Source of the DNA: Rhynchopus sp. YZ270_cl-10
Taxonomy: Eukaryota > Euglenozoa > Diplonemea > Diplonemida > Diplonemidae
Length of the DNA stretch: 64,000 nt
Assembly: GCA_964035575.1 (NCBI GenBank)
Contig: OZ037914.1
Location: 1,070,213-1,134,212 of the forward strand
Direction: 5' to 3'
Position numbers and translations under genes: made by a program
The notes under the pieces: model-generated
Databases searched by the model: none
What the model was told of the DNA's origin: nothing
Seen by the model: only the letters and a program-made list of their open reading frames with translations
In this document: piece after piece, positions 9,507-19,849 of the stretch
Numbering within the stretch: the stretch's first letter is position 1
Layout: each line of letters opens with the position of its first letter

Positions 9507-10316
9507 ATGACAAGGTGACTAAGCACGAGAGGCTTAGGATCATCTTATAAACTTTTCTTTTCTTTATTTCTGCCATATCTGAAATAATCTTTTTTTGGGG
9601 GGGAAAGTAGAAAAAAATATAACCACACACAACACAGCGCGGAGCTCTCGCTTCTCTGGCCGCCGCCGCTGTGGGAGTCGTATAAATTCCATGAGGTGCT
9701 GCACATCATGTGTCACCATGCATATGAGGTATGTCTATTTTTTCCTTTTTCCCACAACCTTCCTTCACCTCCCTGTAGGGGGTCCACAACCCAAGGGTGG
9801 TATGGTATAGTATTGAAAAATCGATGTAGGGGAGGGGTCTTGGGATCCATCCCTCCTAGATTTCTACTTTTTGAATACGGCAACCATCACCATCATCACC
9901 ACTACAGGACGTTGCGCTGAACCAAGACGAAGTTGAAGCGCATAAGATCTTCCAGAAGAAAGCAGACCGCCTCCTCGCGACACAGGTGATCCAGGTATGC
10001 ACTCCCACACCCCCTCCCCCCCGTCTTGACTCCTTTCAAACCCCTCAACACAGTCTGTCGTCCGCACCATCTGCACGCTGCACAAGCTAGAGAGAGACTC
10101 GCTGCCGGACCTGATCCTCACAGAGCCGCAGAAACAGCAGCTCTACGCGCTCCGGGAGAAGATCCGCCAGTGGACGAAGGAAATCGCAATCCAGCGGGCA
10201 CAGTGCCCAAGGGTGGGCGTCAGGCTGTTTAAACTGCCGAACGTTTTGAAAAAGGTATGCAGAATCCGTCTCTTTCTTAACCTCTTTTTTAACAGATTAC
10301 GAATTCCGGCGAATGA
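9507..10316 (+). CDS. Small protein of unknown function, five exons
   Basis: Exons 9507-9514, 9638-9728, 9908-9994, 10054-10254 and 10296-10316 join into one frame of 135 residues. Introns 2-4 are phase 0 with GTATG donors. Intron 1 starts GTGACT, which is also the start of repeat family A, and ends ACAACACAG. The first exon is only 8 nt (ATG ACA AG), and joining it gives MTSAELSLLWPPPLWESYKF. The rest is charged and helical (DVALNQDEVEAHKIFQKK; TEPQKQQLYALREKIRQW). I do not recognise a family. A start at the internal Met in HIMCHH is possible but would drop the ordered-looking N-terminal part. The good joints and codon content make a real gene likely. Confidence 0.6.
9513..9560 (+). repeat. 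Short repeat family A, copy 2, at an intron 5' end
   Basis: Best example of family A. It starts AG|GTGACTAAGC exactly at the predicted donor of intron 1. The stem TAAGC/GCTTA closes the loop ACGAGAG, followed by GATCATCTTATAAAC and a pyrimidine tract. Confidence 0.8.
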
Positions 10317-11163
10317 GAAAAAGATGGGTTCTCCGGGCAGAAAGCAGGCCTCAAGAGCGTTCGAAAAATCAGTTGCGGGTGTGGAGTTGTATTTAATTTT
10401 AGTTGTGGGGAGGGGTTAATTCCAACGGGGGGCACAGCCCTAGAGTGGGATATATGTGGAATTTCTCGTTGTGCTTTCATCTTTCATACAACCAATGTAT
10501 GCAACAGCAAGCCCCCGTTTACACGGTAACAGCTTTTTGCTTTGCAGGCATCATTGGTTGTATGGACCAGACACACAGGGACCACGTGCCCCCTCTCGGA
10601 TCATGTAATTTTCTTGGGAGGTACATTAATAACTTCACTTTCTTTGTTTCCTAAAGTATACCATATTCGAGCATTGTACAAGGAAAACTCTTGTTACTTT
10701 GCGTTACCAAAGGGGTACGTGGTCACACCGTGCAAACTGCAGCAGCGAGGAGGAAGCGGGGGGGTGTCTAAAAGGAGTTTTTGTCTGTTTTTTTTGTTAT
10801 CAGTTGTGGGGGGGCAATTTAATTTAAATTTTGAAGTTCAGAATGTTGTCTAGTGAAGTCTCTGTTCTTTTTATTCATTCGTTTCATAACGGTTGTGGGA
10901 CATCGTAACTATAGCGTGATTTTTTTTTTTGTCGATGGTGCGAACCATTTGCAGACTACGCTGAAGGGGCGAAAATATGTTAATGTGACCTCTTCCATGT
11001 GCCCTTACTTCGCAGAGCTAAGCGAGGGGGGATGCCCGTTCACCCCTCGGAAAACAGTTGGTGGCTGAAAGGGGGGGTGCGATAAAGTGCTATTTTTGGG
11101 GTCGTCAGCCCAGTTGCACATCGTGCACATTTCATCTTACAAAATGTACTCTCTCTTTTTTGT

Positions 11164-11200
11164 TAGGTACACTGCCAAGAGGGTGTTGTATTTCAAGTCA
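11164..11200 (+). repeat. Short repeat family B, partial 3' half
   Basis: GGTACACTGCCAAGAGGG followed by TTGTATTTCAAGTCAAAA, the 3' half of family B. Confidence 0.6.
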
Positions 11201-11293
11201 AAATGTTGTTTTCTTCCCCGACACACTTCCGTGTGTCGCATGGGAGAGAGGTTGTCTTGGTATTTCTTTTAACTCTATTTGTCCTTTTGTTTT

Positions 11294-11335
11294 GAGGTGA
11301 GCTAAGCACTGCGAGTCTTAGGCTTTCCCTTCTTT
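11294..11335 (+). repeat. Short repeat family A, copy 3
   Basis: GAGGTGAGCTAAGCACTGCG then AGTCTTAGG. The stem is CTAAG/CTTAG, shifted outward compared with copy 2, and a pyrimidine tract follows. Confidence 0.6.
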
Positions 11336-11513
11336 TAGTGAAACCACGCGCTTTCCCCCCGCGTGTTCCTCCCCCTCCACCTCCCGCACGAATAATAGTG
11401 GAAAACGGATGTGTATCGCAACTTCATCATTTCAGAAGAAAACAAATTCTTTCAATTATATCGTCCCAACCACAGTACCTGCAATAAAAAGACGACAGTC
11501 GTTCTACCGTTTT

Positions 11514-11560
11514 AAGGTTTCTAAGCAACGAGAGTCTTGGGACCATTTTGTCAACTTTTA
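11514..11560 (+). repeat. Short repeat family A, copy 4
   Basis: AAGGTTTCTAAGCAACGAGA then GTCTTGGGACCATTTTGT. The stem is CTAAG/CTTGG with one G-T pair. It lies about 170 bp before the Argonaute start. Confidence 0.55.
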
Positions 11561-11701
11561 CCCCTTTTCCCCCCACACACCCTTTTCTATTATTTGTCGA
11601 AACTGCAATACAAAAAAGCCGGCACTCCTTTGGTTCATCTCTCTCTCCCCCCCTCTACCGAACATCACCTAAAGCACCACACAGGGACAACACAGCAGAC
11701 A

Positions 11702-11710
11702 TATAAAAAG
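11702..11710 (+). promoter_or_regulatory. Possible TATA box of the Argonaute gene
   Basis: TATAAAAAG lies 22 bp before the start codon. If used at normal spacing the mRNA leader would be only a few bases long, so the call is tentative. Confidence 0.3.
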
Positions 11711-11731
11711 AGGAACCCCTCGGATCCTACA

Positions 11732-14700
11732 ATGGTATGCAAAAAGACTAAGATGTCCGGCGTTAACAAATGGACAGCGTTTTGATACGTTGTTCATTTA
11801 ACGCTGGATGATAATATATGGGAAATTGTACACCCACACCACACAACACCACAGGGAGGATACGGTGGAGGCAAGGGAGGAGGATACGGCGGCAGAGACG
11901 ACCGTCGGGATGACCGTCGTGGAGGAGGACGCGACGACCGTGACGACCGCCGTGGAGGAGGCCGTGACGACCGCGACGACCGCCGTGGAGGTGGTGGATT
12001 CTCGGACCGCCGGGATGACCGCGACCGTGGTGGCTTCGGGGGAGGACGCGACGACCGCCGTGGAGGAGGTCGCGACGACCGTGATGACCGTCGTGGAGGA
12101 GGCCGTGATGACCGTGACGACCGCCGTGGAGGAGGCCGTGACGACCGCCGTGGAGGAGGTGGATTCTCGGACCGTCGGGATGACCGCGACCGTGGTGGCT
12201 TCCGTGACGACCGCAGAGACGACGGCCGTGGCATGAAGGGAGGCAAGGACGACCGTAAGGGAGGATTCGGTGAGCGTGGAGGAAAGGGAGGCGGCAAGAA
12301 GGGTGGTGGCAAGAAGGGAAAGCGCCGCACTGAGGAGCAGACCCGCGTTGAGAAGAGCCTCGAGATGAAGCAGGGTGTCGACATGGACATCGCATCCCCT
12401 CACTTCGAGATTGGCCTGACCGGCAAGGTTGTCACCCTCATCTCCATCTCCTTCAGGCAGGAGGCCGATGAGGAGGCGCAGTCTGGCCCCACCGTGCTGG
12501 GTCTGAAGGAGTCCGACCCGAAGTGGGAGGACATCATGCGCCAGGTGCAGTTCAACCTGCTCAAGCAGATGAAGTCCGAGGATGTGAACATGGAGGAGCT
12601 CCGCTCGGCGCTTGTCGTTGCGGGCAACGTGATGTACCTGCGCAGCCCCCAGCTGGCGCCTGAGGAGGGCTTCACCCCCTTCACCATGAAGGTGCGTCTG
12701 GGCCGCAAGCTTGAGGAGTACGTCGTGTCGCCGAGCATGATGAAGGACGTTGAGCTCTCCCTTGACGACGCAGAGAACCTGCTTGCCGTGAAGACCATGA
12801 CACAGAACATCGTGACCAAGGTGCTCCGCATGCACTACGCCATTGCCTGCCCGAAGACCAAGAAGCTCCTCAACGCCGGCACCAACGACGGATCGCTCAC
12901 CATCATGAAGGGAGTGCGCCCGCGTGTCTGCCTGCTCCAGGACGATGAGGGCAGGGAGTCGATGAACGTTGAGCTCGAGCCCTGTGTCAAGGTCACCACC
13001 GTGGCACGTCTGCCCGACTTGCTGCGTGACGTGAAGTGGGAGCAGCTGCTCGGCAGCACCGTGCTGACACCGCACAACAACGTGCTGTACAAGTTCCGCA
13101 AGCTGCAGAAGGAGAACGCCGGCAACACGAAGTTCACAGCAAAGGGCCGCGAGCTCTCGCTTGTGGAGTACTTCAAGGAGCGCCACAACATCGTCGTCCC
13201 CGCGGACGACAAGGTTGTTGAGGTCAAGACCGCAGAGGGCCGTCGCTGTGAGCTGCCCGCCAGTCTGTGCTGCTCCGACCACCTGAGCGCGGACCAGAAG
13301 GCCACCCTCCCCGGCACCTGCAGTCTGCAGCCCCAGGTGCGTTTCGAGATGCTTGAGGAGGCTACCAAGTTCCTTGCTGAGGAGAAGGCCAAGCAGGAGC
13401 TGGAGAAGTGGGGTATTGAGATCAAGACCGGTGGCCTGAAGCGTCACATTGCGCGCCGCCTGGAGCCGGTCATGCTCACCATCGGAAACGCAAAGCCGGA
13501 GAAGTGCACCAGCGACTTTGGCATTGGTCTGAGCCGCTTCAGGTACGAGTCTGGACTGCCCAGGTCCGACTTCGAGGTCTTCGTGGCAGGAAGCGACCGC
13601 CGCACCACAGGAGACGCTGCCAACCGTTGGAACGAGATCAACCGCGAGATGAACAAGGTCGGTGCCCCCTTCGGCACCCGCAACAAGGGAGAGGGTGATG
13701 GTTCCCGTGGCCTCGAGAGGGAGCTCCAGGGCTCCGGCATCCGCGAGGGAGACTACGTCTTCGCCGCGCTTGCCCAGGGAGACAAGTTCGAGTACGCCGA
13801 GATCAAGGAGTGGTGCATCAAGAACGGAGTCTTCTCGCAGTGCCAGAACATGGCCAAGACCGGCAACGCAAAGAACATGCGCATCATCGTCGCGAACTTC
13901 GCGAAGCAGATGTGCCACAAGAAGGGTCTGCTCTCGTGGTGGGCACCGATCGACCAGACTGTGCCTGCACTTGCAAAGAAGACTGTCATGATTGTCGGTG
14001 TCGACGTCAACCGCCTGGACGCCGAGATGTCGAGCTCCGACAGCGGCAAGTTCACCCGCGAGAACAAGTCGTTCGCCGGGTTCGTTGCGTGGGTGTACGA
14101 CCCCTCCGCACAGGGTGCCCTGCGTTGGAAGCACTACTGCGACGTTGTGTCCAAGACCACCAAGGACTCCTTCTACATGGAGGCGCCCGATGAGAACCGC
14201 AGTGCCTCCGCCGCTCCGAGCGAGGCCGGCTCCAAGAGCTCTGGCCAGAACTTCGTGTCGACCGGCAGCAAGATGCACGACTTCCTTGTGGCCGCGGGTA
14301 ACTCCTTCCGCGAGCGTGGCGTCAACACCATCGATGAGATCATTGTCATGCGCGACGGAGGCTCCCTCAGCAACCTCGAGGTCATTGAGGAGCTTGAGAA
14401 CCGCCAGCTCCAGGATGCGTCCATGAAGACGGATGTGTGGGGCACCAAGCCCGCCACCACCTTCATGGTCCTCAACAAGCGCCCATCGTGCCGTTTCCTC
14501 GGAGACGCCGCAACCACCAAGAGCGCAAACATCGAGGGCTCTGGCCTCTACAACGTGCCACGTGGTCTCGTTGTGGACTCGCTCAAGGAGGCTGAGGCCG
14601 CTGTCGGACAGACCTTCTGGCTTGTGCCGCACTCGTGCAACCTCTCGACAACGATCCCCATCAAGTACGTCGTGCTCTCGCAGGAGGACGGCGACTCTGG

Positions 14701-15085
14701 CAGCCACATCGACATCAAGGACCTCCCCAAGCTCTGCTTCGACCTGGGATACATGTACCCCAACTGGACCGATGCTGTCAAGGTATGTTCGTCAAATGGT
14801 GCTAATGGGGTCAAAGGGTGAGGCTTCAACCTTGAGGAGCTCCCCCTTGACTCAGCAGAGGTGAGTGCGTCGTGCCAAAACATAAAAAAACACCAACACA
14901 ACAACAGGTGCCCTTCCCGGTGCAGTGCGCGAAGAAGCTTGCCGACCTCTACTCGAGGGTATGTCATTGGACGTTTTTTTTAAAACTCAATTTACTTAAA
15001 TCACACCTTTCATTTAACACAGCTGCAAAACCCCGAGGACGTGCCTGTGCACGACGTGATCAAGGCCGGACCGTTCTACCTGTAG
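11732..15085 (+). CDS. Piwi-clade Argonaute with long Arg/Gly/Asp-rich N-terminus
   Basis: Exons 11732-11734, 11855-14782, 14908-14958 and 15023-15085, all phase 0, give 1014 residues. The first exon is the start codon alone, followed by a 120 bp intron (GTATGC...ACCACAG). Residues 2-155 are tandem RDDRRGGG-type repeats, then Lys/Gly-rich. A PAZ domain lies at about 395-480 (STVLTPHNNVLYKF; VEYFKERHNIVVP), MID at about 520-670 and PIWI at about 675-1014, ending in the Piwi-like GPFYL. In PIWI, D718 (MIVGVDV) and D835 (VMRDGG) are kept. The catalytic His of the Piwi motif PAPCQYAHKLA is Lys986 here (PFPVQCAKKLA). Known roles of the family are small-RNA-guided silencing; Arg/Gly-rich N-termini also occur on some protist Argonautes. 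I infer guide binding without target cutting. Codons end almost only in G or C, unlike several neighbours, suggesting strong expression. Confidence 0.92.
11855..12232 (+). repeat. Coding minisatellite for RDDRRGGG repeats
   Basis: About 24 bp units coding for RDD(R)RRGGG recur through the start of the Argonaute second exon. A longer unit containing GGGGFSDRRDDRDRGGF occurs twice, about 165 bp apart, so the array grew by unequal exchange at two scales. Confidence 0.85.
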
Positions 15086-15280
15086 AACATGGGGCAGAAA
15101 ACGACAAAACGACAAAACAACAAAACAAAAAAAAAGCAAACCAATACCCGTCATCATCGGTAGAATTAAAACAGGGGGGTAAATACATACCAGCCCGTGT
15201 TTTTTTTTTTTCTTTTTTTTTTTTTGGAATTGAATTTAGAATAGAACGGCGATTTTTGTTTTTTTGGAACGGCGTTTAAT

Positions 15281-15330
15281 AAGGTGACCACAAAGGACGG
15301 GAGACGGGTCATCTTATAACATTTTCTCTT
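15281..15330 (+). repeat. Short repeat family A, copy 5
   Basis: AAGGTGACCACAAAGGACGG, GAGACGGGTCATCTTATAAC and a pyrimidine tract, about 200 bp after the Argonaute stop. Confidence 0.65.
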
Positions 15331-15593
15331 TGAGTAAACTACGCTGTGTAATATGGCGTACGCAACATTACCTTCATATGGTTCCAAAACAAACAAAAAA
15401 TTGTGTGTTTTTTTGGGGGGGTGTTGGGCGTCAAATTTGTAAAAAAAAAAATACTTTAAAAGCGAAAAATGTTGACTGCTATTTGGTTTTCGTTTTTTTT
15501 CTTTTTTTGAGCGCAGTTTTTTTCGATTTTGCCATAAAAAGGGAGCATCGGCAGTTGCATCATTTTTTACAAAATTGCCTGATTTTTTTATTT

Positions 15594-15635
15594 GAGGTGT
15601 GTGCGCACGGAGAGGTACATTCATCTTGTTTTTTC
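15594..15635 (+). repeat. Short repeat family E, copy 1
   Basis: GAGGTGTGTGCGCACGGAGA then GGTACATTCATCTTG and a T/C tract. Confidence 0.6.
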
Positions 15636-15853
15636 TTTTTCTCTTTTTACCTCTTCTCTTTGACTTTTTTTTTGGTTTTGATTTGTGGAGTGATTTTTAA
15701 TTGAAGAAGGGTGTTTAAAAAAACAAATGAACAAAGGTTGCTGTACAGAAAAAAAAGGTTTTTGTCCTAGGACTGATTTGTTGAGACAAAGGTAAAACCC
15801 CCTCCCCTCCCCCCGGGGGGGCTTCCCCCCGTATCTCTCGAAGTAGAAAAAAA

Positions 15854-15892
15854 ATAGTGGAGCTCATCCTCGGGGTGTCTACACTGATATTT
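15854..15892 (+). repeat. Short repeat family C, copy 1
   Basis: ATAGTGGAGCTCATCCTCGG then GGTGTCTACACTGATATT. AGTG and CACT can pair. The usual tail is lost. Confidence 0.65.
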
Positions 15893-16206
15893 TTTTTTTC
15901 AAAACAAAACAATGACAAAAAAGTATAAAAAAAAATGGTGACTGTCTCTATGGCAGTTATACTAATCCAACAAAATTATCAAAAAAAAAAAGCGAATGCA
16001 AAGAAATCGTGCAAAACAAAAGACAAAACAAAAAAAATATCGATTTCCCTCCCCTCCCCTACCTCCCCCACAATCCCCAAACGAAGATGAGGTGCGATAG
16101 CCGGAAGAAAAAAAAAGACATTATTCTGTATTAGGGAAGGTTCCCCGTCTCTGATAGATACTCGATAAGACATTTTTTAAAACAAAAACAAACTACCGTA
16201 TGTAAT

Positions 16207-17113
16207 CCATACTTGGACCGCCCGAAATATATTTCGGGCATTTCGGGCGATTTCGGGCGAATTAGGGGCGGATTTCGGGCGATTTTGTGCGCCCGAAGTC
16301 GCCCGAAAACGCCCGAAATCGCCCGAAATGCAGATTTCGGGCGAATTCGGGCGCTTTTTCCGTAGTGAAAACCGACTAGGTAGAGTTCTACTCATTTTCG
16401 CAAAAAACTTTTTATATTTGGAAATATTTGATGCCAAATCTGTCAAAATAAGCAAGAGTCGAAAACTTTTGTACACCTGAGTGCACTTTGGAGGCCCGTG
16501 AGAATCACCACCAAATTACGGGTTTTCTGACTATCATTTGCTTATTCCCACCCAAAACACACTATGAACCGGGTTTTCACTATTTTTTCGTATTTCAGGG
16601 TGAATTTTTGTGAATTTTCGGGTCACAGGGTGGTTCTGACCCATTCTCGGGGTGTTTCGGGCCTGTAGTTGCTCAGGAGATGCCCAAAAACGTGAAAAAT
16701 CGCCTCTTTACGTTTTTAGTAGTATTTTAGTGTAAATTGTTAGGGAAATCGGTTTTATACGTGGCTGCTAACAGAGCTGCACTCATATAAGTTGGGTTCT
16801 ACTAGGAATTTTTGCTCAATTTTTTTTTCTTTGAACAAATTTTGTGCCAATCTTTCAAATAGAGCGTTAGATTTTTACACTGATAGCATGCTTCCCAGCA
16901 CACATAAGATACTGGTTGTGCGCCCGAATTCGCCCGAATCTGCCCGAAATCGCCCGAATTCGCCCGAAATGCGCCCGAATTCGCCCGAATTACGTATAAA
17001 TTCCCTTTAAAACGCCCGAAATATATTTCGGGCACATTTCGGGCGCTCGGGATCCGCGCCCGAAAAATTCGCCCGAATTCGCCCGAAATATATTTCGGGC
17101 GGTCCAAGTATGG
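16207..17113. mobile_element. Long MITE-like element with GCCCGAA subterminal arrays
   Basis: The terminal inverted repeat begins CCATACTTGGACCGCCCGAA on both ends and includes AAATATATTTCGGGC. Inside each end lie many GCCCGAA-type heptamers in inverted orientation. TAAT directly flanks both ends and may be the target-site duplication. The 907 bp interior has no believable transposase frame, so it would be non-autonomous. Confidence 0.75.
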
Positions 17114-17156
17114 TAATCGTGGCCTTTCTTTTTTTTTCTCTTGATGGTGTTACCGA

Positions 17157-17280
17157 TCTGCTGTCGGGGACATGTCAAGGACATGTCAATATAGGGGGGT
17201 GTGTCATTTTCCCCTGTAAACCTTGTGTCAAGGACATGCCAAGGACCTGTCAATATGGGCCCTTTCGGGAACACCACTTG
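17157..17280 (+). repeat. Dispersed repeat I, copy 1
   Basis: Contains paired units ending GACATGTCAATATA and GACCTGTCAATATG around a GGGGGTGTGT stretch. The same arrangement occurs at 51.43-51.53 kb. Confidence 0.65.
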
Positions 17281-17381
17281 AGGAAAAAAAATGCGATAGA
17301 TAAGAACTCACTTCGGTGATTTTTTCGATGCGACAAAAAAAAAAAGAGGTAAAAAAAAACAAGATGGAATTCTCGATATCG

Positions 17382-17400
17382 GAGAGAGAGAGAGAGAGAG
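17382..17400. repeat. GA microsatellite
   Basis: Nine to ten uninterrupted GA units. Confidence 0.9.
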
Positions 17401-18196
17401 TCAGGTGCCGGGTCAAGATGTTATAAATTGAGTAGCTCCGAGATCTACTGCTGTACGCTTTTTGCTTGATATGCACGAAAGCTGGTGGGGTAGCTGATCT
17501 TAAGGGGCGGGATCGCTGTTGTATGTATGTTTGCGTTATAATTTAAAAACAAAACCAAAATAAAAGAAAGCAGCCTTTTTCCCAGGGTGCAAAGCTTGTG
17601 TGAAAAAATTGCATATTTTTTTTTATATCTGGAATTCGTACCTATCCGGTGTGACGTTGGGAAAGGCAGAAAAAAAAACAATTAAATTACAAAGCGAAGC
17701 GAAAGCGAAACGCCCCCCAAAAGGGGCTCACTCACACGAATGCACAAAAATGGTGTTCACATCTAAAAAATGGGGGACAAGGTAACAAAAAAAAAAAAAA
17801 GACCGAGTCGAAAAAAAAAGTCAGATTCGTTTTCTTCTTGTACAACCCCCCTTGTTTGCGACAAAAGATTAGAAGGGGTTTGAACACTCTCTCACTGCTC
17901 GAAGTTATCCCTTTGGTTTGCCACAGCACCCACATCATCTTGACAGAGATGCGCACGGTCACGTAGGCCACCAATCACCTGCCCGCCACCATCTCTGTAC
18001 GGACATTTTTTCTGATTTCATCCAGATGCCTGGTATTGATTTCAATGTGGGGTCTGTCAAAAGAAGGTGTGGAGGGGTTAAAGGGAAATGTGTGGTGAGC
18101 AGAGGATGGGAAGACGCGTTGCAGTGTTGCATTGCGTTTGTATTCATGTTCACACTCCACATCCACATCCAAACAGAAAACAAGAAAAGTATCAAC

Positions 18197-19297
18197 ATGA
18201 AGCAAATGCTCTCGCTCGCGATGATGGGGTTCGCCTCAGCATCTGCCATGAAGGTGCCGCTGTCGAAGCCTGAGACAACCCGTGCGTCGATGCTCACCGA
18301 CCACCACATGCTGCACAAGAAGTACGGAGCCTCCTCGGCCACCATCCCGATCACCAACTTTGAGAACGCCCAGTACTACGGCGCCATCACTGTCGGAACC
18401 CCCCCACAGCACTTCAAGGTGATCTTCGACACCGGAAGCTCGAACCTGTGGGTGCCCGGAATCCTCCCGAAGATCTTCGGAAAGGACCGTTACCACCCCG
18501 AGAAGTCCACGACCTACGTGGCCAACGGAACCAAGTGGTCGATCCAGTACGGAAGCGGAAGACTTGAGGGAATCACTGACCGTGACGTCTTCTCTGTGGG
18601 TGGACTTGGCGCAACTGTGAACTTCGGAGAGTCGACCCAGGAGCCTGGTATCACATGGGACGCTGCCCACTTCGACGGAATCCTCGGAATGGGATGGCCT
18701 GAGATCGCTGTGAACGGAATCCTCCCCCCATTCTTCGAGCTTGCAAAGCAGGGTGCCATCTCGAACTTCGTGTTCGCCTTCTACCTGACCTCGAACGGAA
18801 CCAACGGAGAGCTGACCCTCGGAGACATTGACCACACCAAGTACACTGGTGACTTCTCGTGGGTGCCTGTGTCGCAGAAGGGATACTGGGAGGTTGTGGG
18901 AGACAACGTCGCCTTCGACGGAGCCTCTGTCGGAACCTCGATCAAGGCTGTGATGGACTCCGGTACCTCCCTCCTTGCCTTCCCCAAGTCTGTGGCGAAG
19001 GAGATCAACGCCAAGCTCGGATGCAAGTCGAACGTTGCAGGAGAGTGCATCTACCAGGTGTGCCCTGAGCCCAACACCCTGCCCGACCTGACCCTGACCA
19101 TGCTCGGCCAGACCTACACCCTGAAGCAGGCTGACTACATTATGCAGGTGCAGACCGAGTGCCTCTCCGGCATCATGGGCATTGACGTCCCGGCCCCGAT
19201 GGGACCTGTCTGGATCTTCGGCGACATCTTCATGCGCAAGTACTACCTCCAGTTCGACGTGACCAACGCGCGTGTTGGTTTCGCACTTGCGGCATAA
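18197..19297 (+). CDS. Pepsin-type (A1) aspartic protease, tandem copy 1
   Basis: Single exon, 366 residues. A signal peptide covers about residues 1-17 (MKQMLSLAMMGFASASA), followed by a short pro-segment and a bilobed A1 fold. The catalytic motifs are DTGSS (D78) and DSGTS (D254). The flap tyrosine is in SIQYGSG, and the family's late WIFGDIFMR motif is present. Two NGT/NGTN glycosylation sites are seen. It should be secreted or sent to a lysosome or vacuole. The start is the ATG just after GTATCAAC; an open frame continues 5' but lacks an ATG and would bury the signal peptide. It differs from copies 2 and 3 by His for Asn after PPQ and by KYT for KYV. Codons end mostly in G or C, like the Argonaute. 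Confidence 0.95.
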   Translation: MKQMLSLAMMGFASASAMKVPLSKPETTRASMLTDHHMLHKKYGASSATIPITNFENAQYYGAITVGTPPQHFKVIFDTGSSNLWVPGILPKIFGKDRYHPEKSTTYVANGTKWSIQYGSGRLEGITDRDVFSVGGLGATVNFGESTQEPGITWDAAHFDGILGMGWPEIAVNGILPPFFELAKQGAISNFVFAFYLTSNGTNGELTLGDIDHTKYTGDFSWVPVSQKGYWEVVGDNVAFDGASVGTSIKAVMDSGTSLLAFPKSVAKEINAKLGCKSNVAGECIYQVCPEPNTLPDLTLTMLGQTYTLKQADYIMQVQTECLSGIMGIDVPAPMGPVWIFGDIFMRKYYLQFDVTNARVGFALAA

Positions 19298-19849
19298 ATG
19301 TAACACATGGTACATAGTGCATGGTTCTCTCGAGATTTGTGCACACGTTTCCAACCTTTTTATTTGATACATGCAAATGCAGCACATTGTTTTACTCCGA
19401 GTAACACGTGCACCTGCACTTCTTGAGCGCTGTGCACGTTAGCAACTCTTTTGTTTTCCCCCCTGTACTGTCGTTGATACATCATCGAGTTTTGTATTAT
19501 TCTTTTGTGGTGATACAGGTGGCTTCCTATATTCCTGATGGGACAAAATATAGCACAAGCCGTCCATGTGATCCACATATGTATTTTGCTTCGTGTCCGT
19601 CTTCCCCGTTGTGGGGTGGATGAAGTGCGGGAAAAATCACGCGTGCCTTTTCTTTTACTGCTTACTATTTTTCATTGATTGTCCAAAGTGTCTCATTTTC
19701 CCCGCCTGCGACATAACGAGTGTCATACAAACCAAGAAAATAACAAAAAAGGACGTCTATTTTTCATTTGTTCAGCTTGGTGATACTTTTGTAATCATGT
19801 TCACACTCCACATCCACATCCAAACAGAAAACAAGAAAAAATATCGAAA
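19298..19849. other. Spacer between protease copies 1 and 2
   Basis: Part of the tandem unit. Long stretches match the spacer after copy 2, such as GATACAGGTGGCTTCCTATA and TCGTGTCCGTCTTCCCCGTT. The last 60 bp before the start codon are the same before all three copies (CACTCCACATCCACATCCAA), so a core promoter and leader were copied along. Confidence 0.8.

Larger units (their letters stand above)
10317..11731. other. Intergenic region with decayed repeat modules
   Basis: No supported gene; frames are short and do not match across candidate splice sites. Holds a 3' half of repeat B and two divergent family A modules. Confidence 0.5.
15086..18196. other. Intergenic region with a 0.9 kb inverted-repeat element
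   Basis: No gene supported. Contains one module each of repeat families A, E and C, a long MITE-like element, repeat I, a GA microsatellite and homopolymer tracts. From about 17.93 to 18.0 kb a short exon-like stretch follows a good acceptor (GTTTGCCACAG), but no partner exon was found. Confidence 0.5.

Noticed and set aside
11798-14707. 969-residue open frame on the - strand across the Argonaute gene
   Set aside because: It is an antisense shadow caused by the strong G/C-ending codon use of the Argonaute. Its sequence is Leu/His/Val-rich, without domains, while the + strand has PAZ and PIWI motifs.
17918-18196. 93-residue extension of protease copy 1
   Set aside because: It begins with TTG, has no ATG before the signal peptide, is not shared by copy 2, and would place the signal peptide inside the protein.
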